64,000 nt of DNA, from contig JASANZ010002258.1 in the NCBI GenBank assembly GCA_030849805.1, forward strand, positions 57,931 to 121,930. Reading direction: 5' to 3'. Below the pieces are notes generated by a model, which saw only the letters and a program-made list of their open reading frames with translations, was not told the DNA's origin and made no database searches. The position numbers and the translations under genes were made by a program. The stretch comes from Sergeia podlipaevii. Taxonomy: Eukaryota; Euglenozoa; Kinetoplastea; Trypanosomatida; Trypanosomatidae. Of the stretch, positions 19,401-27,418 are shown piece by piece (position 1 is the first letter of the stretch; each line of letters starts with the position of its first letter).

Positions 19401-20848
19401 CCACTCTCACTATCCAAGACAACAAACTCGTAACGCGCTACACCGGCCTCCGCATCGGAAGCCGCCAGCCTTGCCGTATCTGCTGCTAGCGACCATGCAA
19501 TAGGGGTGGCGGTGGAGTGAAAAAAGTGACGGCGCAGACAATCAGACGGCGAAACTCCTGAAAACAAAGAAGGCACGGCGAGGAGACTGCGAAGGCACAA
19601 ACAGTATAAATCAGCCTCTCCGCACCGCGACAAGAGAGTGGGCCACTGCGCATCTACGGCGGACTGCAGCGTGGCCATTTCCTTTGCTGCGGTTTTCCCG
19701 TTGATAGTGCTGAGCGCCTGCTGGCCCCAGCTCGCGGAGTCCGCCATGAAAGGCTCTGTGAAGGGGGTGTGAGAGATGCGAAGCACGTCAAGGTCATGAA
19801 GGAGAGTGACGGCAAGCACATACGTCAGTACAGCGCAGTACCCGTGCACGGCGACAGTAGCGGCGCTGCCACCTGTAGTACCCAAGGTTGACACAGCTTG
19901 CGTCATGGCAGCCTTCACCAACGACACCAGCCCATCAGTAGAGTAGAGGGATGGGTGCTTAGACCAGCTCTCCAGAGTGTCCAGCATATCGCACCTTGCC
20001 TGCGTGGTACTGGCAAGCGATGGAGGGGGCTGCAGCGTAGTACGTGCCAGACGAAACAGCGTAGTCCACTTCTCTGTCTGTATAGGGCAATATAAATCAC
20101 GCAGGTATTCGCCAATCTGTAAGTGGGTGAGCTGGGTATAAAAGAGTTTTTCATCGTCACTGAAAGCAGAGGAGCCTGCAACGGTGACAAGGTCAGCATT
20201 CGCTAGGGATGTATGTGCAGCAAGATCCGAAACAAGTGCAATGGCCTGACGAAGCTGAGAGCGCTGCGGTAAATATGTGGTGATGTACTGCGTAAATAGT
20301 GTGGTAGCCATGTGAATAGGAAGGTAGGTATCAGCGTACGTAAGGGACTCGTACTCACCCTTGATGCACTGAGATGGAGCAGAGAGCCACTGTCCAACGC
20401 AAGTAGTGCTGCTGTTGTCCGTAAGAGCGGAAAGGCTGATGTAGCAACCCGCGCGTAGGCTCAAGTACCCCACACCGCTCACCGCTGCAGAGGCTGCACC
20501 GCCGTCGCCGTCTTCATAGCGAGCGTGCTCCAGACTGTAAAGAAGCGTAAAGTGACGGTCAAGCTCCGCGACGGTGAGTGGAAGCACAATGGGACTTGTG
20601 AGAGGGCGGGCTTGAATGCAAACAGGAGAGCCACTGCTCGGAGAGGAGCCCATTCCGCCAAGTGTGTAGGCGCGGCCACCATTAGACCATACGGGGGCGA
20701 GGACCGCTTCAAGCATGAAGGGCAACATGGGCGGTGGTCCACCATTTGGCTTCCACTGCTGTGGCACAGCTTCCGCCTCTGCTGGGGTAGTCGCCAACAG
20801 GACGGCTAGCAGTACCACGCAAAAATAGAGAGAAGCGCGCCGAGACAT
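16454..20848 (-). CDS. Large type I membrane surface protein, cysteine-rich ectodomain
   Basis: 1464 residues from the ATG at 20848. A signal peptide follows directly (MSRRASLYFCVVLLAVLLAT, then APAEAEA-like cleavage context). A single membrane helix near ~1376-1397 (ALAAAVVFFTGSLVLGIVY) precedes a cytoplasmic tail of ~67 residues. The ectodomain has many NxS/T sites and Cys clusters, including CARCTYPCAPNE (mid-protein) and CSKCPVGAYTRYS with CECLPH later, resembling GCC2/GCC3 or EGF-like ephrin-receptor modules. The family is not one I can name; it looks like a conserved kinetoplastid surface or flagellar-pocket glycoprotein. An upstream in-frame ATG at 20878 exists, but the first AG after the pyrimidine tract lies downstream of it, and the signal peptide fits 20848. 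Confidence 0.85.
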   Translation of the reverse strand: MSRRASLYFCVVLLAVLLATTPAEAEAVPQQWKPNGGPPPMLPFMLEAVLAPVWSNGGRAYTLGGMGSSPSSGSPVCIQARPLTSPIVLPLTVAELDRHFTLLYSLEHARYEDGDGGAASAAVSGVGYLSLRAGCYISLSALTDNSSTTCVGQWLSAPSQCIKGEYESLTYADTYLPIHMATTLFTQYITTYLPQRSQLRQAIALVSDLAAHTSLANADLVTVAGSSAFSDDEKLFYTQLTHLQIGEYLRDLYCPIQTEKWTTLFRLARTTLQPPPSLASTTQARCDMLDTLESWSKHPSLYSTDGLVSLVKAAMTQAVSTLGTTGGSAATVAVHGYCAVLTYVLAVTLLHDLDVLRISHTPFTEPFMADSASWGQQALSTINGKTAAKEMATLQSAVDAQWPTLLSRCGEADLYCLCLRSLLAVPSLFSGVSPSDCLRRHFFHSTATPIAWSLAADTARLAASDAEAGVARYEFVVLDSESGVEQSVAVNTLADTGTTPPRFTAQPSLFNTSKGSVTTTTTAPVDPCSSARYTQRASHARGIEHAYCPVGEYVVVGDADPLTHLSGCARCTYPCAPNEASTFCPGDGYQHLCDSMPPNAFRVPPVTPSALLESVHSACAYQCLDPYLAPINSTCTARAGSYYDSHSYGLASCRLPNHEVLPTNSSVTATLPMAVLVGSGQQDSPNSCPFVVRTRLWAVLTRPVTLPSSLLPEAETKGGPGLWGRTWSVAGTLNTTLLTEIHDALVRDGTVSSVTTTVGHELVSVHDRSNTAPPPGRGRGPVREWSWYLVTQRDSGGNAPSMKAWLLLNASTFVDVRGGYVASEAWEIPIWSETSATALTAVSYTVVVDAGVGTVTFYIGKQQLGNAVPVIWLLAASPSTVRSAQLAVTLGGRVAGYTPDSIVYIANATTGDRAPAFPQWFDFFPGMISLFARWRTSVTPTEELLTAAEEAAAATCEAELIDRAQLLPASQLVEWMSPDTSVAQVASAALVNNAALASIGFWGVCRPSSGMTKVQGGFLTCSKCPVGAYTRYSVTSSIANSVCECLPHRSLLLTTCALRSPGYTAPTSYVLESPAIVPDDVRTGGRTPAGVPVGLITMNESTVLSIAASPRSSYLSRQFNDPAAPPLAELRNSGYCTAGLASLAFTVSSNPKSTQVTAQWVAAPDTCTAQSFIVSPPRRPSSAAVATYTIAVRASSLLPEQVSVADGTLFSPGQRVLAVSIRDYVLLSSFVLRSALRIPLMNSQVDNIVRMLTEAEVRLTLTCRKTRGDRKGEVTVTNTTLSTLPGSSRSAAVGVLALEDESDRCSLVLQAGLAEGTVLETSGNATASFLPSEPLKLRLRPSERSQPLNTTLDGEEAGRRSGTGGHNRVSLFNRGYALAAAVVFFTGSLVLGIVYCCRDHAMGVPLCPFGDSEHGAALPPHSQPPIVGLNEPTSERVEDVVAADVRGQRVACNETTAYTGSAVH

Positions 20849-20928
20849 CTTCTCAAGCAAGTTGACCGTTACCGACATGTATTCGATGTGTTTTTGCAAG
20901 TGTCAAAAGTAAGAGATAGTATTAATAG
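20849..20928 (-). promoter_or_regulatory. Acceptor region of the surface-protein gene
   Basis: After a CT-rich stretch (CTATCTCTTACTTTT) the first AG on the minus strand is at 20852-20853, with another at 20849-20850 touching the ATG. The predicted 5' UTR is therefore 0-3 nt. Confidence 0.45.
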
Positions 20929-21453
20929 CTAGCCCCTTCTATTTTTCTGTTTGTCGGTGTGCAGATATATATGTATCGTGTTTCTTGAGCAAGATATATA
21001 TGTCACGATGAATAGATGTGTATTTAAAATCTGTCTAATAAGGTAAAAAAAAAAAGAGAAAAGAAAGCTATGATGCCAAGAAGGGATAAAGTCTGGCCTT
21101 CTTGATGGCTGTGAAGGAATACTTTTCAAGCGAAAAAAAAATGTCTTATCTTTCGTCAACCGTACGTAGATGTGCACAAGAATCACAATATAGACAATAG
21201 AAGAGTGAAAGCAAGTAGTGTGAGAGGAGATAAAGAGAAAACAAACGCCATGGCTTGCGTAGTGGCACTGAAACACAAGAATATCAGTAAGCGAAAGACA
21301 TACAGCAAATAGTACAACGACAATAATAACATACCCATAGCAGATACGCTCGTGCGGCTTTAAAGGCGATAAACTCACACATATATAGTAATGTACGGCA
21401 AGGCAGTTGAGCAACTGCTCACGCCACTTCTCATCCGGCATGTCAACATACAT
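20929..21453 (-). CDS. Possible small hydrophobic protein, 174 residues
   Basis: Weakly supported. The first ~75 residues use ordinary codons and look protein-like (MYVDMPDEKWREQLLNC, then a strongly hydrophobic helix around YVIIVVVLFAVCLSL). A pyrimidine stretch with CAG (TCTTTTTACAG) lies ~40 nt upstream of the ATG, a plausible acceptor. Against it, the second half is T-run driven (FFF, FLFSFFFYL) and ends in low-complexity sequence, as random frames in this AT-rich spacer do. It sits in a 1.07-kb spacer between two confident genes. It may simply be the 3' UTR of the 119-residue gene. Confidence 0.25.
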   Translation of the reverse strand: MYVDMPDEKWREQLLNCLAVHYYICVSLSPLKPHERICYGYVIIVVVLFAVCLSLTDILVFQCHYASHGVCFLFISSHTTCFHSSIVYIVILVHIYVRLTKDKTFFFRLKSIPSQPSRRPDFIPSWHHSFLFSFFFYLIRQILNTHLFIVTYISCSRNTIHIYLHTDKQKNRRG

Positions 21454-21915
21454 TCAATCACGCTCTCCCAGCAAAGTATTACACTCCTTTCTGTAAAAAG
21501 ATGAAAATGGGTGAGCGGAGCTGACAACACTACAAAGAGATGACTACGCCTCCACGCTCATTCACGGGAGCAAAGAAAACAAGAGAATCAGGAAGAGTCC
21601 GCGATTGTGTACTTCGTCATTTTAATAGCACACGGTAGCTTCTATTTTCGGTAACAGGCCATAACTCTATACAAAAAAAAAGTGGTGCTCCAGATTTTAA
21701 AAGGCAACACGCGCTCTTCCCCTCCCCTCCCTTTCTCCAACAATCTAATTGGGTATCTGTGAGTGGCAGCAACCAACACAAAGGCGAGCATCCTTATTGA
21801 TAAGCGCAACACGAAAGAATAAAGAAGGATCCTATTTCCTCTAGCTCGCCCCGCTCATCTAAAACATTCACACAATTCTGTCGCCTCCTTTCTCTAGATG
21901 AAAAGAAAAAAGCAC

Positions 21916-22275
21916 CTACTGAAGGTACTCTGTGTTAAGCAAATCTAAGTCGCGAACATCAACCCACTCCATACCCTCTCTGTTGTACTCATCCATCGAT
22001 TCAAACATAAAGCCGTGGTCGTAAGGGTTGAGGATGCCATCACTGTCGTCGTTGCGGTCCCAATAGAAGTGGGTCAGGCGATCCGCATCGACGTCCTGCA
22101 TATCAAAGTGCTGAGTTGCAAAGGGGTCCTTGGTGCTGTCATGCGAGTTGTGTCCAGTGCTGTGGTGCCTGCATGCAAGCCCTGACACAACAGCGATAGC
22201 TGGAGAAGGTCCCAGCAGCTGACGACTAAATGCAATAGGTGCAGCAAGGCGTGCAGTGCCGAAGAGTCGAAGCAT
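21916..22275 (-). CDS. Small mitochondrial candidate protein, 119 residues
   Basis: The start is the ATG at 22275; the two codons before it in the longer frame begin with TTG. The first ~40 residues (MLRLFGTARLAAPIAFSRQL onwards) have R, A, S and hydrophobics with no acidic residue, an amphipathic presequence pattern. The remaining ~80 residues are acidic and aromatic (HFYWDRNDD, EWVDVRDLDLLNTEYLQ) with no membrane helix or Cys motif. This composition would suit a small accessory subunit of a respiratory complex, ATP synthase or mitoribosome, but I cannot assign one. The acceptor at 22295-22296 places a 19-nt 5' UTR before the ATG. Confidence 0.7.
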   Translation of the reverse strand: MLRLFGTARLAAPIAFSRQLLGPSPAIAVVSGLACRHHSTGHNSHDSTKDPFATQHFDMQDVDADRLTHFYWDRNDDSDGILNPYDHGFMFESMDEYNREGMEWVDVRDLDLLNTEYLQ

Positions 22276-22923
22276 TGTCAACTAACTCGAGCAACTATAT
22301 AGGGGGAAAGAGGAGTATATAAAATTCAACTAAATCTATCTATTCCTTCAAGCTATGTTGTTCGCAATCCTGTGCAGTCTAGCTGCGATCAAAAGTTGCA
22401 AACAAGAAGGAAAAATGAACACACTTCTAGTTCACAAATAAAAAAAAGAGGAAAAAAGTAGTGAAAGTGTCCAGTAGATAAGACATGTAGAGCACATTGA
22501 GCGCAACTAGCAGGCTTAGAGCGAGTAGTTTTATTGGAAAATGGCAAGTGACACATACACACACGCGCACACTCCTTGTATTGGTGGTATGTGTCGTATT
22601 GGTGTGAATTGGAAGGTACAACGCATACAAAAATAAACATAAAAGAATATATACTTACATCGTACATTGAAACAAAAGAAAAAAATGAACGAATAAAAAA
22701 TAAATTATGTTCTATACATTTTTTTTATTTTTTTAAAGAAGTGAGCGTGATTGTATATCTAGTGAAAAAAAATAAAAGAAGATTATACAGTGCTTCCTGT
22801 GAGACAACACCACATTCCCTAGTGATACACAAGCCAAACATCAAATAACCCCTCATGTGTACCCCCCCCCCCCCTCGAGTTCTCTCCCTCTCGGATCGTG
22901 TACTCTCTTCCTTATTTTTTTTT
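22276..22923. other. Spacer between the beta-propeller gene and the 119-residue gene
   Basis: Contains the acceptor above, AT-rich runs near 22718-22740 and a C13 run at 22862-22874. No gene was seen. Confidence 0.6.
22295..22317 (-). promoter_or_regulatory. Acceptor for the 119-residue mitochondrial gene
   Basis: CTCCTCTTTCCCCCTATATAG on the minus strand; the AG is at 22295-22296, 19 nt before the ATG. Confidence 0.7.
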
Positions 22924-25900
22924 CTATCTCAGTCGATCCAGCACCTGAATCAGTTGCTCACGCCGCACATCCGCCGTTGCGCACAGGCCCTCCACCCAAG
23001 CAGCTGGGTACTCCTCAGCATCATGGGCACCGACGGCAGGCAGTCTTCCTCCCTTGGAAGGTCGCGCGCTCACCTTGGTAGAATTGTGTTGCTGCTGCTG
23101 CTGCTTCGTGGCGCTTCGCGGAGAAGTGGGTAGCACAGCAGTACTAGGGCTGATTGCCGCGACGGTGTTTAGCGTGACGGAGCGTAACGGGGAAGCAGAA
23201 GAGCCGACTGTGGCAGTGACTTTCTGAATAGCGTGCCCCGGCGCCTGGCTGAGATCGAGACCACCAACCTTGGCGCAGTCCGCACGATCTGCGGGAGGTA
23301 TTATAGACAGTACCCAGGCCACCACGTCGAGGGGCATGCCGGAGTAGCAGGCGTACACAAGCGGGCACAGACCTTGTATCAGCCCTCTCACTGGCCAACT
23401 CATCGCGTGTATACCGGAAGACGGAAGGATCGCTGAAGCTGATGGTGCCCCGGCGCTGCAGTCCTGCCCGCGCGCACTCACGGCTCTCGCCACACAAGTA
23501 GTCTTGTCAAGTACTGCCCGCGACGATGTGCTGAGTGCGGCATGGGTAACAAGCATGGGAGAATCCCCAGAAAAGTGCGCAGCACCTGCCATGTTGCTGG
23601 TCTGTACCCACACAATCCGTGGTTGTTGCGTGTCCTCTGTGAAGGTGCATGCAGGCTGCAGAGGGAGGTGCTGCTGCGGCTTCGCTGGCATTACCACGCT
23701 GGCCCCCAGCGGATTGCCGCTATTGGCGTCGCCCAGGTCGCTGGCCGCGATCAGACTAAGCGGCAGTGCGCCAACAACGGCGTTGAAACCCACATCCCAC
23801 ACGAGCGAGCACGGCTCCCCTCGATTTAATACGCTCGCAAAGTTCGTAGGAGACGGAGCGGATGGCGCTGCGAGAGACATCGCCTGCCCGCTGCCTGCAC
23901 TGCCCGTAGTCTGGCCTGTGTGGGCAACACCAGCATCTTCCTCCAGGTGAGAGAAGGAGGTATCAAGGGCATACGCAGATAGCAGCTGGGGCGACGAGAG
24001 AAACAGAAGGTAAAAAGGCAGCGGAGCGAGGTGCAGCCCGCCACATACGCTGGAAGGCAAGCCCATCATGTACCTACACACTGCCCTCCGTGCTCCCCCA
24101 TTAAGCCTCAGTGGGATGCGCACGTACGCAGCACTGTAGCGCTGCAGGTTGCCATTGGTTGCTGGGAAGGAGTCGCTGTGGTTAGCGCTGACATCGTTCC
24201 AAGAGACACCGGCCATCACAGCCACCGCCAGACCAGCTTCGTGTCGGGGACACGAACTACCGCTCTTGTTGTGCCCCGGCGCGCACTCTTCCACGATACA
24301 AGCAGTAATGGCAGTCACAGCAGCAACGTGTGACGACTTGACGTACCTCATGTATGACGGCGGAGGCAGCGCAGAGGCCGTCGCAATCGTGCGGCACGCA
24401 TCCACCACATGCAGAGAGCCTCCCTCGCAGCCAAGAACAGCCACCTGCCCCGCGGCGGTCACGCAGACCTGATGGATCGGCGCTGGACACAACGAATGCT
24501 GCACGGTGCGCATCGAGCTGAGTGATAACGCGGCAGACGAAGATGCCAAGTCCTCAAGCGTTTCTACCCTTGAGCGCGTACGAACCAACGATCTGCGCGG
24601 TGTGTACTGTTTCGGAGACACTGGCCGCCCAGCCGCCTTGGCAGTCATCTTTGAAGTGCCCTCTCCACTGTTGTTCTTACCGCCTTTCTTAATGACGGGT
24701 CTTCCATCACGCGCAGCCAGCACAGTAGCAGCAGCAAGGAGACCAAGCTGAGTAGTAAGCGATGGTTGGAGAAGCTTAAGAGGCAGGCGTGTGTAGCAGC
24801 AAGAGTTCTCCCAGACGACAAGCAATGCGGCGGTAGCAAAACCAAGTGAACGGGAGTGGGAGCTGCTGGGCAATGAAGACATATCGCCGCCCTCCGCCAA
24901 GAACACGCAGCGTGCATACACGTGCGCTAGAGGTGTTGGTTGCTGGCGAGCAGCAGCAACCCGCCCTGCGCTACCAGGCTGGCTGAACTCAGCGCCGGCA
25001 GATGCATTGCCAGACGGCGAGCCTATCAATGGAGAGCCCGGGTGACCACTGGCACTTGCGGCAAGGCGTGCATTGTATTTGGCGTGCGACTTGGGATACG
25101 CACAGTGTGTTACTAACCTTTCCGGGTTCATTCTACAGACCTCTTCTGTCCTTGAAGATGGTGCATGGGGGCTGCTAGGGGCTGCGGGCTTCGCTGCCGT
25201 TGACGAGGCCCCATCAGCAACTGGAGTGCCAGGATCACAAGCAGCAGTAGTTGTGTTTGTAGCCGACGCAGTCGTCAGCAACGGCGGTAAAGCGAAGACA
25301 AGTACATAGGGGTGAGGGCACGATAGGCCAATCGATACGTAGCGCAAGCATGGAGACAGTACCACAGACTCCACGCGGGCATCTTTACTGATTGCTGCAG
25401 GGGCTGAGGCACCGACTGCCGCTGGAGACAGAGAGGTTGCCGCGCCGGCGTGCTGCTTGTGGTGCCTGTGCGACGAGGCCACCCTGGGAGTAGGCCCGGT
25501 CGCACCTTGGCCAGCGGCAGCGCGCGGTGTGGTTGAAGGAGAGTCCGTCGTGGCACCAGAACCTCCGCCACAACAATCGGTCTCAAGGTCCGCGGCCTTC
25601 ATCGCCTCCGCAAGACCTGCCTGCAGCTGTACACTGTTAATCTCCACACATATACGCTGCTGATGTAACAGGGCGGACTGGCGCTGATGGAGTGCCTTTG
25701 CACTGCCACCTCGCTGCTTCTGAGAGTTGTGCAGGCTCAGTGGACTGACAGGTGAGATGTCGAATTTTAGAGCAGTGATGAACACCGCATCCCTATAAGC
25801 CACCGCCAAAGCGCAGTATTCAGCAGCGGTGCTGCGGTACGCCACACTACTGCTGCTGCTGTGTGGATCTAGCGGCGCGCTGCTGAGGGCCACTACAGGG

Positions 25901-26622
25901 CACGAAACCATCCTCCCCACTTCACGGCCCCGCAACGTGTTTTCAGGAGAAAACGTACGCCCGGCAACTGCACCTTTGTCAGCACCGCAGACAATATCTG
26001 CCAGTGGCACGTGCCGCTCCATGTACCGCTGATGCGTGCCCTTTGCAGTAAATGGCAAGTGAGGTGAAGTAGTGCTGCACTTACCGCCCTCGGCGCTACC
26101 CGGGTTAAAGCAAGTGAGCACGACACTTCCATCTTCGTAGCCAGTGGCAACGACCCCGTAGGTAGAGACATGAGTCGCCGTGACAGCGAGTGCAGGGCGG
26201 CGCGAGGAGTCGTCGCGTAAGGTGCCCCCCGCGTTGGTCCCAAGTTGATTGTTGTTGTTGTTGTTGTTCGCGTTATGAGCGGCTGCGTTTAGTCTCCCGG
26301 ACCGTGTTGACGTGCTCAATCCTGCGCCAGAGTTTCTTCTGTTGTGATGGCGCGAGGGCTGCGGTACCATGGTGCTGTATATGCCTTCCAATAGGTTCTC
26401 TCCTTGTCTTGTGTCCAAGGCAGTGCCATACGATGGGGCGTGACTACCCGAGAACAAAGCATCTGGCGCACACGCAGATAGTGCCGACTTGAATTGCGAG
26501 TACTCTGAAACAGAGATGACGTCTGTGTCTACGGTGTGTCTGCCGCTCTGGCTTGTACTCGGGGAGACGAGAGTAGGCGCTGTGTCTGAGAGCGGCGCAG
26601 CAGTCCTAATAAACGGCAGCAT
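22924..26622 (-). CDS. Large protein with probable beta-propeller (WD40-like) segments, function unknown
   Basis: 1232 residues. Several segments look like WD or propeller blades: VVATGYEDGSVVLTCF (~155-170), SVVLSPCLRYVSIGL (~425) and VAVLGCEGGSLHVVDACR (~735-755). They are separated by long low-complexity inserts rich in S, A, T, P, with a poly-Asn run (AAC repeat, ~26249-26272) and a short poly-Gln run near the C-terminus. No membrane helix or catalytic motif is evident. Scaffolding proteins with two propellers (for example Lgl/tomosyn-like or trafficking scaffolds) are one possibility, but the match is only structural in flavour. The ATG at 26622 follows a clear acceptor (26632-26633). 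Confidence 0.75.
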   Translation of the reverse strand: MLPFIRTAAPLSDTAPTLVSPSTSQSGRHTVDTDVISVSEYSQFKSALSACAPDALFSGSHAPSYGTALDTRQGENLLEGIYSTMVPQPSRHHNRRNSGAGLSTSTRSGRLNAAAHNANNNNNNNQLGTNAGGTLRDDSSRRPALAVTATHVSTYGVVATGYEDGSVVLTCFNPGSAEGGKCSTTSPHLPFTAKGTHQRYMERHVPLADIVCGADKGAVAGRTFSPENTLRGREVGRMVSCPVVALSSAPLDPHSSSSSVAYRSTAAEYCALAVAYRDAVFITALKFDISPVSPLSLHNSQKQRGGSAKALHQRQSALLHQQRICVEINSVQLQAGLAEAMKAADLETDCCGGGSGATTDSPSTTPRAAAGQGATGPTPRVASSHRHHKQHAGAATSLSPAAVGASAPAAISKDARVESVVLSPCLRYVSIGLSCPHPYVLVFALPPLLTTASATNTTTAACDPGTPVADGASSTAAKPAAPSSPHAPSSRTEEVCRMNPERLVTHCAYPKSHAKYNARLAASASGHPGSPLIGSPSGNASAGAEFSQPGSAGRVAAARQQPTPLAHVYARCVFLAEGGDMSSLPSSSHSRSLGFATAALLVVWENSCCYTRLPLKLLQPSLTTQLGLLAAATVLAARDGRPVIKKGGKNNSGEGTSKMTAKAAGRPVSPKQYTPRRSLVRTRSRVETLEDLASSSAALSLSSMRTVQHSLCPAPIHQVCVTAAGQVAVLGCEGGSLHVVDACRTIATASALPPPSYMRYVKSSHVAAVTAITACIVEECAPGHNKSGSSCPRHEAGLAVAVMAGVSWNDVSANHSDSFPATNGNLQRYSAAYVRIPLRLNGGARRAVCRYMMGLPSSVCGGLHLAPLPFYLLFLSSPQLLSAYALDTSFSHLEEDAGVAHTGQTTGSAGSGQAMSLAAPSAPSPTNFASVLNRGEPCSLVWDVGFNAVVGALPLSLIAASDLGDANSGNPLGASVVMPAKPQQHLPLQPACTFTEDTQQPRIVWVQTSNMAGAAHFSGDSPMLVTHAALSTSSRAVLDKTTCVARAVSARGQDCSAGAPSASAILPSSGIHAMSWPVRGLIQGLCPLVYACYSGMPLDVVAWVLSIIPPADRADCAKVGGLDLSQAPGHAIQKVTATVGSSASPLRSVTLNTVAAISPSTAVLPTSPRSATKQQQQQHNSTKVSARPSKGGRLPAVGAHDAEEYPAAWVEGLCATADVRREQLIQVLDRLR

Positions 26623-27418
26623 GTAGGCACGCTAAGAAATTGAAATCAATAGAGTGATGTTGTGTGCGCGTGTGTACACAGAGCGCTTGTATGTACACGT
26701 AAAATGGAAAAAAGAAAGAAAGGGGGTGAGACTGTCAAAATAAACGCAGTGACGGTAAACCAACAATATATATATATGTTACCTAAAAATGTGCCGGCTA
26801 CGTTGCTATAGGTGACGATACCTGCGCTGTCGCGCTTCGTATTCACTAAAGAAAAAGAATAAAAAATGGGAGAAAAATATATATATATGAGCAAGATTGC
26901 GATGCTCAACTAGTACTCAAAAAGACAGCCGCGTACTACGTCAATATGTATATAGGCATAGTTGCTTCTATGGTAACGTAGAAGAAAGGAGAGAGAGAGA
27001 GAAGGAACAACTTATGGCCCTGCACAGCTAACACGGGTTGCACTTTTTTGTAAAAAAAAGGAGGGGGAGGGGGGGTATAAAATCCATAGTAGGTACTACA
27101 GCGACACTCATCACAACCAAAAAAAAAAAAACTATCAAGCAAACAAGTAATAGAAATAACCACCATTGATATGAATCCACACCTGCGATCCCAGGAAAGA
27201 CCTCGCATACGACAAGGGGTGTTCCTCAAGTCAGCTGCGTCTATCCTTTTTTATTTGTTTTCCTGTAGCAATGCCGTTACACATCCTCGCTAGTATCGCT
27301 ACTGCTAGAGTCAAATAGCTTTGGCATACACCGCGACGTCGGTTCACAGCCCGCATTTTCGGGGCTACGCAATCCACTCGCCGCACCTGAGCCAGCTGCT
27401 ACATCGCAGTCACTGTCG
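26623..27418. other. Spacer between the FKBP15-like gene and the beta-propeller gene
   Basis: AT-rich with TATATA tracts near 26766-26778 and 26878-26888, a GA repeat near 26990-27002 and a G-rich run near 27060-27076. No gene was supported. Confidence 0.6.
26632..26650 (-). promoter_or_regulatory. Acceptor for the beta-propeller gene
   Basis: GATTTCAATTTCTTAG on the minus strand; the AG at 26632-26633 is 9 nt upstream of the ATG. Confidence 0.6.

Larger units (their letters stand above)
20849..21915. other. Spacer between the 119-residue gene and the surface-protein gene
   Basis: About 1.07 kb. Apart from the doubtful 174-codon frame, it contains A/T runs and short TATATA tracts. The right third (21454-21915) has nothing recognisable. 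Confidence 0.6.
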
